A DNA stretch of 64,000 bases, from assembly GCA_964425605.1 (NCBI GenBank), contig CAYRNR010000012.1, positions 1-64,000 of the forward strand, read 5' to 3'. The translations under genes were made by a program, and so were the position numbers. How positions within the stretch are numbered: position 1 is the stretch's first letter; each line of letters opens with the position of its first letter. Origin of the DNA: CAYRNR01 sp964425605 (GTDB lineage Bacteria; Myxococcota_A; UBA796; UBA9615; CAYRNR01). Shown here in pieces: positions 15,668 to 22,872 of this stretch. The notes beneath the pieces are model-generated. The model saw only the letters and a list, made by a program, of their open reading frames with translations, was not told where the DNA came from and made no database searches.

Positions 15668-17149
15668 CTACCCCTGCATCTCCTGCAACTCCATGGCCAG
15701 GTCGAAGGCGCGGTCCCGGACCTCGTCGTCGTCGGGATCGTGCTTCATGATCACCTGGTACTCCTTGAGCGCCTCGCGCTTGCGCCCCATCTTCTCGAGG
15801 ATGCGCGCGAGGTTGTAGCGGGTGACCGTGTCCTGCGGGTCCTTGCCGAGGACCTTGCGGTAGGCCTCGATGGCCTCCTCGTACTGCTTGTTCCCCTGGT
15901 ACGACGCGCCCAGATAGAACCAGTAGTCCAGGCTGTCCTCGCCCAGCTCACCGGCCCGCAGGAGCAGCCGCTGGCTGTTCTCGTAGTCCTCCTCCTCGAA
16001 CGCCTGGATGCCGCGGTCGAGGGAGCTCGTGCGCTCCTCGTTGAGCTCCTTGCGCCGGACCTCCTCCTTGAACAGCTCGTTCTGCAGCTCCTCGTAGGGG
16101 CCCTCGACGAAGTCGCTGCGCACGAAGGCCTCGCTGCCGAGGTAGGTCAGGACGGCCTTCTCGCCCACGGGGAACGTCTTGTGGGTCTCGTCGAGCTCCG
16201 CGACCATGTCCAGGTCGAGGAAGGTCCGCAGCTGGGGGATGGGCACGTAGGTCTCGTCGGCCTTGTAGCCCTTCTCCCAGGTGCCGAAGGCGAACAGCTG
16301 GTAGGCGTCCACCGAGTAGCGGCGGCCGTACAGCAGCTTCTTGTCGCTGAGGATCCACTGCAGATCCCAGACGGTGCAGTACAGCGGCGTGGTCCGCTCG
16401 CCCTCGTCGATGGTGTACATGTACACGATCAGCCGATCACCCTCCTTGGTGATGGTCACGGGGCGGTTGATGCCCTCGGAGGGGTAGATGATCTTGCCGC
16501 CTTCGGCGCCCGGCTCGATCTGCAGGTGATCGAAGAACTGGCGCATGACGTCGGCTTCCTGGACGTCGAGGTTCTGGCCCAGCACGGTCTCGCAGTACAG
16601 GCAGTCCCCGCCCACCTGATACCAGTTGCCGGACGCGCCGATGCGCTCGGGTTCGGCCTCCACGTCGACGTGGACCTCCTCGCGCTCGATCACCTGGTTC
16701 AGATCCTGGCGCTCGATCTCGCCGCCCCAGTCGTCGATGTCGTCCTCGTCGCCCGCGTGCTGGCCGGCGTCGGGGCCGTCGGCGCCCTCGTCTCCCTCTC
16801 CCTCGTCTCCCTCTCCCTCGTCTCCCTCTCCCTCGTCGCCGGATGCGCTGTCGTCGTCGTCGCCCATGGTGGGCATGTCGTCATCGTCGTCGTCGCCCAT
16901 GGTGGGCACGTCGCTCTCGTCCCACTCCAGATCGCCTCCGTCGGCCGGCTCCTCTTCGGTGGACTCCTCTTCAGCCGGCTCCTCTTCAGCCGGCTCCTCG
17001 TCGTCCGACTCCTCGGCGGCTTCCTCGGCGGCTTCCTCGTCGGTGGGCTCCGCCTCTTGCCCTTCTTCGTCCTGCGCGCTGGCCGGCGCAGCCAGCAGCA
17101 CGCAGCCGAGCAGGGCGATCATCAACAGCAGAGGGCGCTCGGTGTTCAT
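15668..17149 (-). CDS. Secreted TPR protein with long acidic low-complexity region
   Basis: 493 residues. A cleavable signal peptide (…VLLAAPASAQ) is followed by about 130 residues that are almost all Glu/Asp/Ala/Gly, including PTMGDDDD repeats and GEGDE repeats. A middle domain of ~200 residues contains a CLYCETVLGQ motif and beta-rich segments, and a C-terminal region (about 385-490) contains three or four TPR helices (DYWFYLGASYQGNKQYEEAI, TVTRYNLARILEKMGRKREA). It is probably periplasmic or surface-exposed and mediates protein interactions. The open frame extends upstream to 17287, but only the ATG at 17149 gives a signal peptide; GGAG lies 8 nt before it. The AT-rich block 17200-17250 upstream is the likely promoter region. 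It leads the minus-strand run ending with the dch-had-oah genes. Confidence 0.8.
   Translation of the reverse strand: MNTERPLLLMIALLGCVLLAAPASAQDEEGQEAEPTDEEAAEEAAEESDDEEPAEEEPAEEESTEEEPADGGDLEWDESDVPTMGDDDDDDMPTMGDDDDSASGDEGEGDEGEGDEGEGDEGADGPDAGQHAGDEDDIDDWGGEIERQDLNQVIEREEVHVDVEAEPERIGASGNWYQVGGDCLYCETVLGQNLDVQEADVMRQFFDHLQIEPGAEGGKIIYPSEGINRPVTITKEGDRLIVYMYTIDEGERTTPLYCTVWDLQWILSDKKLLYGRRYSVDAYQLFAFGTWEKGYKADETYVPIPQLRTFLDLDMVAELDETHKTFPVGEKAVLTYLGSEAFVRSDFVEGPYEELQNELFKEEVRRKELNEERTSSLDRGIQAFEEEDYENSQRLLLRAGELGEDSLDYWFYLGASYQGNKQYEEAIEAYRKVLGKDPQDTVTRYNLARILEKMGRKREALKEYQVIMKHDPDDDEVRDRAFDLAMELQEMQG
16785..16837 (-). repeat. 15-bp coding minisatellite
   Basis: The plus-strand unit CCCTCGTCTCCCTCT is repeated perfectly three times (16785-16829) with a partial fourth copy. 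It encodes tandem Gly-Glu-Gly-Asp-Glu in the acidic region of the TPR protein. Because the unit is a multiple of three, copy changes would keep the frame. Confidence 0.9.
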
Positions 17150-17261
17150 CGTCCAGTCTCCATCCTTCGCAAACGCGCACGAACCCGTCGCAGGGATTCC
17201 CAAAGATATACAACGGAACACAACAAAAGGTTTTTCCAATCCCTTTTCTTTGTCGGGCGTT

Positions 17262-17337
17262 GACAGGATCAGGAGCCTGTCGGCCATAGCCCCGTCGGCT
17301 CTATGGCCGTCAGACTCCTAGCCGCCCCAAGGGGCGG
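17262..17337. terminator. Cluster of three hairpins, possible transcription stop
   Basis: Three inverted repeats follow one another: GACAGG/CCTGTC (17262-17281, loop 8), CGGCCATAG/CTATGGCCG (17281-17309, loop 11) and CCGCCCC-AA-GGGGCGG (17322-17337). They lie directly after the stop of the lipoprotein at 17341-17886, which is transcribed leftward into them, and upstream of the TPR gene. No U-tract follows, so factor-independent termination is uncertain. Confidence 0.5.
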
Positions 17338-17340
17338 GTG

Positions 17341-17886
17341 TCAAGGGTTCGCCGTGGCCTCCGGGGCGCGCTGGACGACCTCCAGATACCCCAGGTGGAT
17401 GGTGCTCGCGAACGATTCGAGCTCCACGTCTCCGCCGCTGCGCGAGGCCAACGACTCGAGATCGGCGACCTCGATGGTCTCCTTGCCGTCCCAGGCGTAT
17501 CCCCCGTGCAGCGTCCAGGTCTGGGCGTCCCAGGTGACCTCCACCAGCCCCGATGGGTCCTGGACCGCGGTGACCTGGCCGGTCTTGCCCGCCGCGGCCT
17601 CCACCGGGGCCCCGCCCGTGCCCGACGGTGGCGTGATCGTGCCCACGCGCCGCGCGAGCCGCACGCGGTCTCCCACGCCCACGCCGGTGTCGCCCTGGAG
17701 CGCGGTCTCGTCGTCGGAGGACGGTTCTGCGGCCGCCTCCGTGGCCGGCTCCGCGACCTCGTCGGGGGTCGCCTCCGCCGCGGTCGACGCCTCGGTCTCC
17801 GACGTCGCCAGCTCGCGGTCCACCGTGCTGCCGCCGCAGGACGCGAGCACCAGACCGAGCATCGCGATACAGGTGAATCGGGCCAT
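17341..17886 (-). CDS. Small lipoprotein with acidic linker, SH3-like C-terminal domain
   Basis: 181 residues. The lipobox is LVLASC (Cys about 17), followed by a Thr/Glu/Ala-rich linker (about 20-65) instead of poly-Asp. The C-terminal ~110 residues have the spacing of a small beta-barrel (GVGVGDRVRLARRVGTI… GKTGQVTAV… GLVEVTWDAQTWTLHGGYAW), reminiscent of SH3/KOW-type folds; this is a fold guess only. GAGGAG precedes the ATG. The gene is divergent from the propeller lipoprotein with only 31 nt between the start codons, so the promoters must overlap. Confidence 0.7.
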   Translation of the reverse strand: MARFTCIAMLGLVLASCGGSTVDRELATSETEASTAAEATPDEVAEPATEAAAEPSSDDETALQGDTGVGVGDRVRLARRVGTITPPSGTGGAPVEAAAGKTGQVTAVQDPSGLVEVTWDAQTWTLHGGYAWDGKETIEVADLESLASRSGGDVELESFASTIHLGYLEVVQRAPEATANP

Positions 17887-17917
17887 GACAAGCTCCTCGT
17901 GGCCCGCCCAGGGTAAC

Positions 17918-19978
17918 ATGAGGTCGATGCGGTGTGCCCCGACCCTGTTGCTCCTGCTCCTCCTGGGCTGCTCGCCCGGAGGGGACGGCGCCTGGACCTC
18001 CCTGGAGGATGGCCTGGCGCCGCTGGAGCTCCGCCTCGTCCGCACCGGCACCGAGGGGTGGGTCTGGGCCGCGGGCTACCACAGCGGCGCCCTGTCCGGC
18101 GCGCTGGTCCAGGGCACGGGCGGCGTCCTCGGGTCCGCCTCCCCCCCGGACGACCTGCTGTGGGACTACGCCTTCGTGGACATGGACGTCCTGGACCCCG
18201 ACGTGGTCTGGCTCGCCGGCACGGCCCACGTCTTCCGCTATCAGCAGCGGGTCTGGGAGACCCACGAGGTGCCCGCGGACGTGACCGACGGCGTGACCGC
18301 CTCGTCCTTCCCGGGAGACGGGATCGGCTGGATCGCCGCCCAGGGCTGGGACGGCGCCCACATCTACCGCTTCGAGGGCGACGGGTGGGCCGAGGAGGAC
18401 CTCGGCGGCGCGACCGGCGACGTGTCCCTCGTCGCCATCGAGGTGCTCCCCGACGGCTCGGGCGTCGCGGTCGGCGCCCGCACCGAGGGGTCGCTCAGCG
18501 CGCTGCTGTACCAGCGCTCCGGAGAGAGCTGGACCGAGGTCTCGCTGCCCGTCGCGGCGGACGATCTCGGGGGTATCCGCGACGTGTTCTGGCACGACGG
18601 CGGCCCGGAGATCTGGGTCGTCGCCGACCAGGTGCTGCGGGGCCTGCCCGGCGCGCTGGAGGTGCAGGAGCTGCCCCTGGACGCGGACTTCGTCCCGCGC
18701 GCGGGCGCCTCCACGGGCGGGCGAGAAGGGTGGCTCGCCGGCTTCGGCACCCGCCCGGTGCTGCACTGGCGCTGGGGCGAGTGGGAGGCCGTCCCCCCCG
18801 AACGCCTCACCTCCGGGGACGGGGCCGGGCGCACCTGGCTGGTGGACGACATGCACTTCGCCTCCCCGGAGGAGGGGTGGGTGGTGGCCAGCTTCGTGGA
18901 CTGCGGTGTCAGCGAGGACTGCCCGTCCGGCGCCTCGTTGATGCGCTACGACCGCCTGGACGACACCCAGGGGTGGACCCTCGACGCGGACTGGGCGCGC
19001 CCCCTCGACGACTGGACCGCGGGGCCGTCTCTGGCCGTCCGCGCCCTCGCCCTCGATGGCGCCGGCGATGCGTGGCTGGCTGGCGACGCCGCGCCCGACG
19101 GCGCCCTGGACTGGAACCAGCCCCAGACCTGGCGGCGGGGCGCAGACGGTGTCTGGGCCCAGCAGCCCGCCCTGACGGGGATCGGCATCCACGGCCTGAC
19201 CTTCCCGGAACCCGGCGCCGGCTGGGCCGTGGGGTCCGAGGTGGATGGCGACGATCGACACCAGGGGATCGTGCTGCGCTGGGACGGCGCCCAGTGGCAG
19301 CGAGAGGTGGTGGACGCGGTCACGTCGGTGGACTGGGAGCTGTTCGACGTGGCCGAGACCCCCGACGGCGCCGTGGTGGCCGTGGGCCGGCGGATGAACT
19401 ATCCCCTGGTCCTCACCCTCGTAAACGGCGCGTGGCAGATGCTCTCCCTCGACGGCTACGTCGGGATCACCGCCATGCTCGACGTGAGCGTCGGCCCGGA
19501 CGGCGTGGTCTGGGCCGCGGGTACCTCCATGACCGCGGCGGGGACGCTGGAGGGCTACCTCGTGCGTGGCGATCCCACCGCGCTGACGCAGGTGGAGCTC
19601 CCTGGCGAGGAGTGCGGCCCGCCCGGCGCCCGCTACCCCTGCTGGTCCCTCGCCGCGGTGGCCGCCACCGAGGACGGCGCCGTGGTCGCGGGGGAGTCGA
19701 CCCTGGTCCGGATCGAAGGAGACCAGGTGATCGACGTCCCCACCAACATGACGCTGGTGGACGTGGCGGTGGAGGCGGACGGCGCCGTGTGGGCGCTGGC
19801 CGAGAACGGCTGGTGGATCCCCGCGGGGGACGGCTGGACCGTGCGACGCCACTGGGACGAACAGGCCGGCGCGGGGGTGGTCCGACGCCTCGTCGCGGCC
19901 AGCGACGACTTCTCCCTGATCGTGGGCCAGCGGGAGTGGCCGGACGGTAGCGTGCAGGCCGTGGTGATCGCTCCCTGA
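17918..19978 (+). CDS. Large beta-propeller lipoprotein
   Basis: 686 residues. It has a signal peptide with lipobox (LLLLLLLGC). The mature protein is a series of ~50-residue repeats with Trp-rich G-W-x-V/A-A-G strands (TEGWVWAAG, DGIGWIAAQG, EEGWVVASF, GAGWAVGSE, DGVVWAAGT, DGAVWALAENGWW), the pattern of a YCF48/BNR-like propeller. The ligand is unknown. An open frame extends far upstream (17303), but that part is the reverse of the small lipoprotein gene. ATGs at 17918 and 17927 are both possible; the first is given. It heads a plus-strand run with 8- to 11-nt gaps that continues with the B3/B4 protein, a flavoprotein and another lipoprotein. Confidence 0.75.
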   Translation: MRSMRCAPTLLLLLLLGCSPGGDGAWTSLEDGLAPLELRLVRTGTEGWVWAAGYHSGALSGALVQGTGGVLGSASPPDDLLWDYAFVDMDVLDPDVVWLAGTAHVFRYQQRVWETHEVPADVTDGVTASSFPGDGIGWIAAQGWDGAHIYRFEGDGWAEEDLGGATGDVSLVAIEVLPDGSGVAVGARTEGSLSALLYQRSGESWTEVSLPVAADDLGGIRDVFWHDGGPEIWVVADQVLRGLPGALEVQELPLDADFVPRAGASTGGREGWLAGFGTRPVLHWRWGEWEAVPPERLTSGDGAGRTWLVDDMHFASPEEGWVVASFVDCGVSEDCPSGASLMRYDRLDDTQGWTLDADWARPLDDWTAGPSLAVRALALDGAGDAWLAGDAAPDGALDWNQPQTWRRGADGVWAQQPALTGIGIHGLTFPEPGAGWAVGSEVDGDDRHQGIVLRWDGAQWQREVVDAVTSVDWELFDVAETPDGAVVAVGRRMNYPLVLTLVNGAWQMLSLDGYVGITAMLDVSVGPDGVVWAAGTSMTAAGTLEGYLVRGDPTALTQVELPGEECGPPGARYPCWSLAAVAATEDGAVVAGESTLVRIEGDQVIDVPTNMTLVDVAVEADGAVWALAENGWWIPAGDGWTVRRHWDEQAGAGVVRRLVAASDDFSLIVGQREWPDGSVQAVVIAP

Positions 19979-19986
19979 GGTGGCCT

Positions 19987-20667
19987 ATGATGGCGCCCAT
20001 GACGCTGCTCACCCTCGCACCCGATCTCGATCTACCCGACCTCGTCGTCGGCCTCACCTGGGCCGAGGGCGTGCACTGCGGACCGTCGCCAGCAGCGCTG
20101 ACGGAGGAGCTGCAGGCCGCCGTGGCCGCCGTGGTCGCCGCCGAGGTCTACCCCGCCCCGGATCTGAAGAAAGCCGTGCGCGACGTACTGCGCACGCGCG
20201 GCTACAAGCCCGCGGGCCGCGGCAAGCCCGCCAGCGAGTACCTCGCCTCGGTGGCGCGCAAGGGCGAGTTCCCCTCCATCAACGCGCTGGTGGACGTCAA
20301 CAACCTGATCTCGCTGGAGTCCGGGCTGCCGATCTCCGTGCTCGACTGGGGCCGGTTCACCGACACCCCGTCGCTGCGCCACGGCCTCGAGGGGGAGCGC
20401 TACGTGTTCAACCACGCCGGCCAGGAGATCGACCTGCGCGGCCTCATGGTGGTGTGTGACGGCGACGTTCCCCGGGGCACGCCGGTCAAGGACTCCATGG
20501 CCACCAAGGTGGACGACACGACCACCGGGGTGCTCGCGGTGATCTACGGGACGCGCAAGGTCGTGGATCGCGACGCCATGGGCGCGCTCGCGCAGCGGTT
20601 CGCCGAGCTGTTGACCGCGCACGCCGGCGCCACCGAGACGGCCACCGACGTACTGGAAGGCTGCTGA
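19987..20667 (+). CDS. Solo B3/B4-domain protein (PheRS beta-like)
   Basis: 226 residues. It matches stand-alone B3/B4 (tRNA-binding/editing) domains related to the phenylalanyl-tRNA synthetase beta chain: VRDVLRTRGYKPAGRGKPAS, then FPSINALVDVNNLISLESGLPISV and the acidic turn VVCDGDVPRGTPVKDSM. Such solo proteins are thought to act on mischarged or modified tRNA or amino-acid adducts, but activity is unproven for most. Three in-frame ATGs (19987, 19990, 19999) follow GAGGTGG; the spacing favours 19990, and the first is given here. It lies 8 nt after the propeller lipoprotein and 10 nt before the flavoprotein. Confidence 0.8.
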   Translation: MMAPMTLLTLAPDLDLPDLVVGLTWAEGVHCGPSPAALTEELQAAVAAVVAAEVYPAPDLKKAVRDVLRTRGYKPAGRGKPASEYLASVARKGEFPSINALVDVNNLISLESGLPISVLDWGRFTDTPSLRHGLEGERYVFNHAGQEIDLRGLMVVCDGDVPRGTPVKDSMATKVDDTTTGVLAVIYGTRKVVDRDAMGALAQRFAELLTAHAGATETATDVLEGC

Positions 20668-20677
20668 TCCGAGAACC

Positions 20678-21898
20678 ATGACCGAGCACCCCGACATCGT
20701 GATCCTCGGCTCCGGTCCCGCGGGCAGCTCCACGGCGGTGTTCCTCGCCGAGCGGCTCCCCCACGTGGCGCGCAACGCCGTGATCCTCGAGCGCCGCAGG
20801 CACCCTCGGCCCAAGGGCTGCGGCGGCGGCCTCACCGGGCGCACCGCGCCGCTGCTGCAGCGGATGGGCCTCTCCGCCAACCCCACCGATGCCCTCGAGG
20901 CGCGCGAGGTGCGCCTCTCCCACGGGCAGCGGATCACCCACCTGATGCTGTCCGAGCCCATCCCGGTGGCGCGCCGCTGGGAGCTCGATCGTGTGCTGGC
21001 CCGGCGAGCGCGGGAGGGGATCGGCGATCTTCGCGAGGACGAGCCAGCGCGGTCGATACGTCGCGACGGCGACCACCTGGAGGTGATCACCGACCGCGCG
21101 GTGTACCGCACGCGGCTGGTCATCGACGCGTCGGGCGCCCGGTGCGTGTCCCGTCGGAGCGGGCTGCTGCCCATGGGGGGCAAGCCGGTGCCGGTGTGGG
21201 TCGCCGAGGGGCCGCCCGGACCGGACGAGGCGCTGTCGTTCACCGAGCCGGCGCTGGAGTTCGACTTCTCGGAGATGGCCAACGGCTGCGCGGGGTACTA
21301 CTGGGCGTTCCCGTGCCACGAGGGGGGCGCCCGCTTCGTCAGCCGCGGGTTCTACCCGGCCGCGGGGCTCTCGCCCGCCGCTGGCCGCGAGGCGTTGATG
21401 CGACAGCTGGCCGCCCACGGCGTGGATCCCGCCAGCGTCCATCCGGTGGCCTACCCGGCGCGCCTGTTCGAGGAGGACACGGTCTGCGCGGCGCCCGGGC
21501 TGCTGGCCGTGGGTGACGCCGCGGGGGTCGATCCCGTGCTCGGTGAGGGCATCTCCCAGTCGCTGGAGTACGGCTGGCACACGGCCCGCTTCGTGGACAG
21601 GGCCTGGCGCCGCGACAGGCTGGACTTCTCCGGCTCCCCCCACCTCCCGCGCCTCGGCCTGGGTGGGCGGCTGCGGTACATGGCGCGCATGCACGACGAG
21701 TTCTACGTGCCCCAATACCAGCGCCGCATGGCCTTCGCCCTGGACTGCGGCTTGCTGCACAAGATCATCTACGCCGACTCCCACGCGCGCCTGCCCTCGC
21801 CGCTGCTGTGGAGCGCCGCGGGCGCGGTGGCCGTGCTGTACCGCCACTTCGCCGATCTGGAGCTGGAGACCCCGCGGGACAAGACGGTACAGCTATAA
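20678..21898 (+). CDS. Geranylgeranyl-reductase-family FAD oxidoreductase
   Basis: 406 residues, PHBH-fold flavoprotein. The N-terminal FAD motif is IVILGSGPAGSSTAVFLAER, the KGCGGGLTG block (cf. KxCGG in geranylgeranyl reductases) is near residue 48, and the second FAD motif is LLAVGDAAGVDPVLGEGISQ. Members reduce isoprenoid or archaeal-lipid double bonds or act as hydroxylases. YxWxFP, typical of GGR active sites, appears as YYWAFPCHEGG. The substrate cannot be assigned. It is in a plus-strand operon 10 nt after the B3/B4 gene and 11 nt before a lipoprotein. A second, distinct flavoprotein of this fold is at 24342-25715. Confidence 0.82.
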   Translation: MTEHPDIVILGSGPAGSSTAVFLAERLPHVARNAVILERRRHPRPKGCGGGLTGRTAPLLQRMGLSANPTDALEAREVRLSHGQRITHLMLSEPIPVARRWELDRVLARRAREGIGDLREDEPARSIRRDGDHLEVITDRAVYRTRLVIDASGARCVSRRSGLLPMGGKPVPVWVAEGPPGPDEALSFTEPALEFDFSEMANGCAGYYWAFPCHEGGARFVSRGFYPAAGLSPAAGREALMRQLAAHGVDPASVHPVAYPARLFEEDTVCAAPGLLAVGDAAGVDPVLGEGISQSLEYGWHTARFVDRAWRRDRLDFSGSPHLPRLGLGGRLRYMARMHDEFYVPQYQRRMAFALDCGLLHKIIYADSHARLPSPLLWSAAGAVAVLYRHFADLELETPRDKTVQL

Positions 21899-21899
21899 T
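21894..21899 (+). promoter_or_regulatory. TATAAT -10-like element, possible leaderless start
   Basis: A perfect TATAAT overlaps the stop codon of the flavoprotein gene and ends 10 nt before the ATG at 21910. That ATG has no Shine-Dalgarno, so transcription would begin almost at the start codon. No good -35 is visible. Confidence 0.35.
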
Positions 21900-21909
21900 C
21901 GATCCCGAC

Positions 21910-22788
21910 ATGGGCCGCACCACCCCCAGGAACCGCTGGATCGCGCTGGCGCTGATGGCCTTGCTGGGCTTCCTCGGCTGCCCCGACGACGAGGTCGACG
22001 ACGACTCTGCCGCGGCCGACGACGACGACAGCAGCGCGACGGACGACGACGACGACTCCGCCGACGGCTGGGGGGATCCCGGCGCCCAGGACCCGCCCAC
22101 CCTCGACGAGCTCCCCGCGTTCACCAACGCCGCCGAGATCGATCTCACGGGGACCGCGCAGGAGCCCGGCTCGACCATCCTCGCCTACGGCAGCGAGATC
22201 CACGAGACCGACGCCGACGGCGCCAGCGGAGCGTTCAGCGTGGCGGTGGTCGTGGCCCCCGGCGTCAACACGTTCGACGTCACCGCCACCCTCGACGGCC
22301 TCGAGAGCTTCCCCGCGTCGGCCTCCATCGAGCGCTGCGTGCCAGGCGATCCCCTCGAGCAGCTGGGCGGCGACGGGTGCGACGGCGCCATCGATCTCGG
22401 CCCCATCCTCGACAACGGTTCGTTGATCCAGGTCAGCGGCAACGCCGCCGAGGAGGGCGACGAGGACTGGTACACCTTCGTGGCCGGGGACGACGTGAAC
22501 GAGGACATCGCGGCGGCCGGGGACGACTGGGCGGTGTCCATCCGCTTCGTGAACAACGAGTCCGACGAGTTCGCCTTCGAGGTCTACCGAGGCGCCTGCG
22601 ACGCCCAGGAGTGCCCCGACGCCGAGGTGCCCATCGTCGAGTACACCGCCACCCTCGACCAGACCCCGTGCGGCTCGACGTACAACGAGTGCATGGACGA
22701 CACCACCGTGTACTACGTCCGCGTGTACCCCCTGTCCGACGTGAGCTACTGCCGGTCGTACAAGCTGGAGATTCGAAACGGTAGCTAG
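21910..22788 (+). CDS. Asp-linker lipoprotein with Ig-like and pre-peptidase-like domains
   Basis: 292 residues. The lipobox is LLGFLGC (Cys about 24), then a linker of DDDD clusters (about 27-53). Next is a bacterial Ig-like unit (EIDLTGTAQEPGSTILAYG … GAFSVAVVVAPGVNTFDVTA). The C-terminal domain (about 150-292) has DEDWYTFVAGDD, a Cys-bearing FEVYRGACD and ends YKLEIRNGS. The same C-terminal module ends the 1560-residue lipoprotein at 51230-55912 (DEDWYYFDLSD … FEVYDTACN … YTLTIRNG), so it is a mobile extracellular domain of pre-peptidase type. The open frame begins earlier (21808), but the ATG at 21910 gives the signal peptide. Confidence 0.8.
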   Translation: MGRTTPRNRWIALALMALLGFLGCPDDEVDDDSAAADDDDSSATDDDDDSADGWGDPGAQDPPTLDELPAFTNAAEIDLTGTAQEPGSTILAYGSEIHETDADGASGAFSVAVVVAPGVNTFDVTATLDGLESFPASASIERCVPGDPLEQLGGDGCDGAIDLGPILDNGSLIQVSGNAAEEGDEDWYTFVAGDDVNEDIAAAGDDWAVSIRFVNNESDEFAFEVYRGACDAQECPDAEVPIVEYTATLDQTPCGSTYNECMDDTTVYYVRVYPLSDVSYCRSYKLEIRNGS

Positions 22789-22793
22789 GAGTG

Positions 22794-22868
22794 CGTTGCG
22801 GTCTGCCCGCAACGTACGCCTCCCGTGCCCAGGGCGAGGCCGCAGGCTGTCGCGGCCGGCGCGACAGC
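22794..22868. terminator. Two hairpins between convergent genes
   Basis: CGTTGCGG/CCGCAACG (22794-22814, loop 5) and GCTGTCGCG/CGCGACAGC (22846-22868, loop 5) are perfect stems in the 84-nt gap between two convergent genes. Each could stop one or both transcripts. T-runs are absent. Confidence 0.6.
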
Positions 22869-22872
22869 GCTG

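Noticed and set aside
17260..17289. Sigma-70 promoter with TTGACA at 17260 on the plus strand
   Set aside because: No acceptable -10 lies 16-18 nt downstream, and the only plus-strand gene is more than 600 nt away.
17303..17917. Upstream extension of the propeller lipoprotein frame
   Set aside because: Lies over the divergent small lipoprotein; the signal peptide begins only at 17918/17927.
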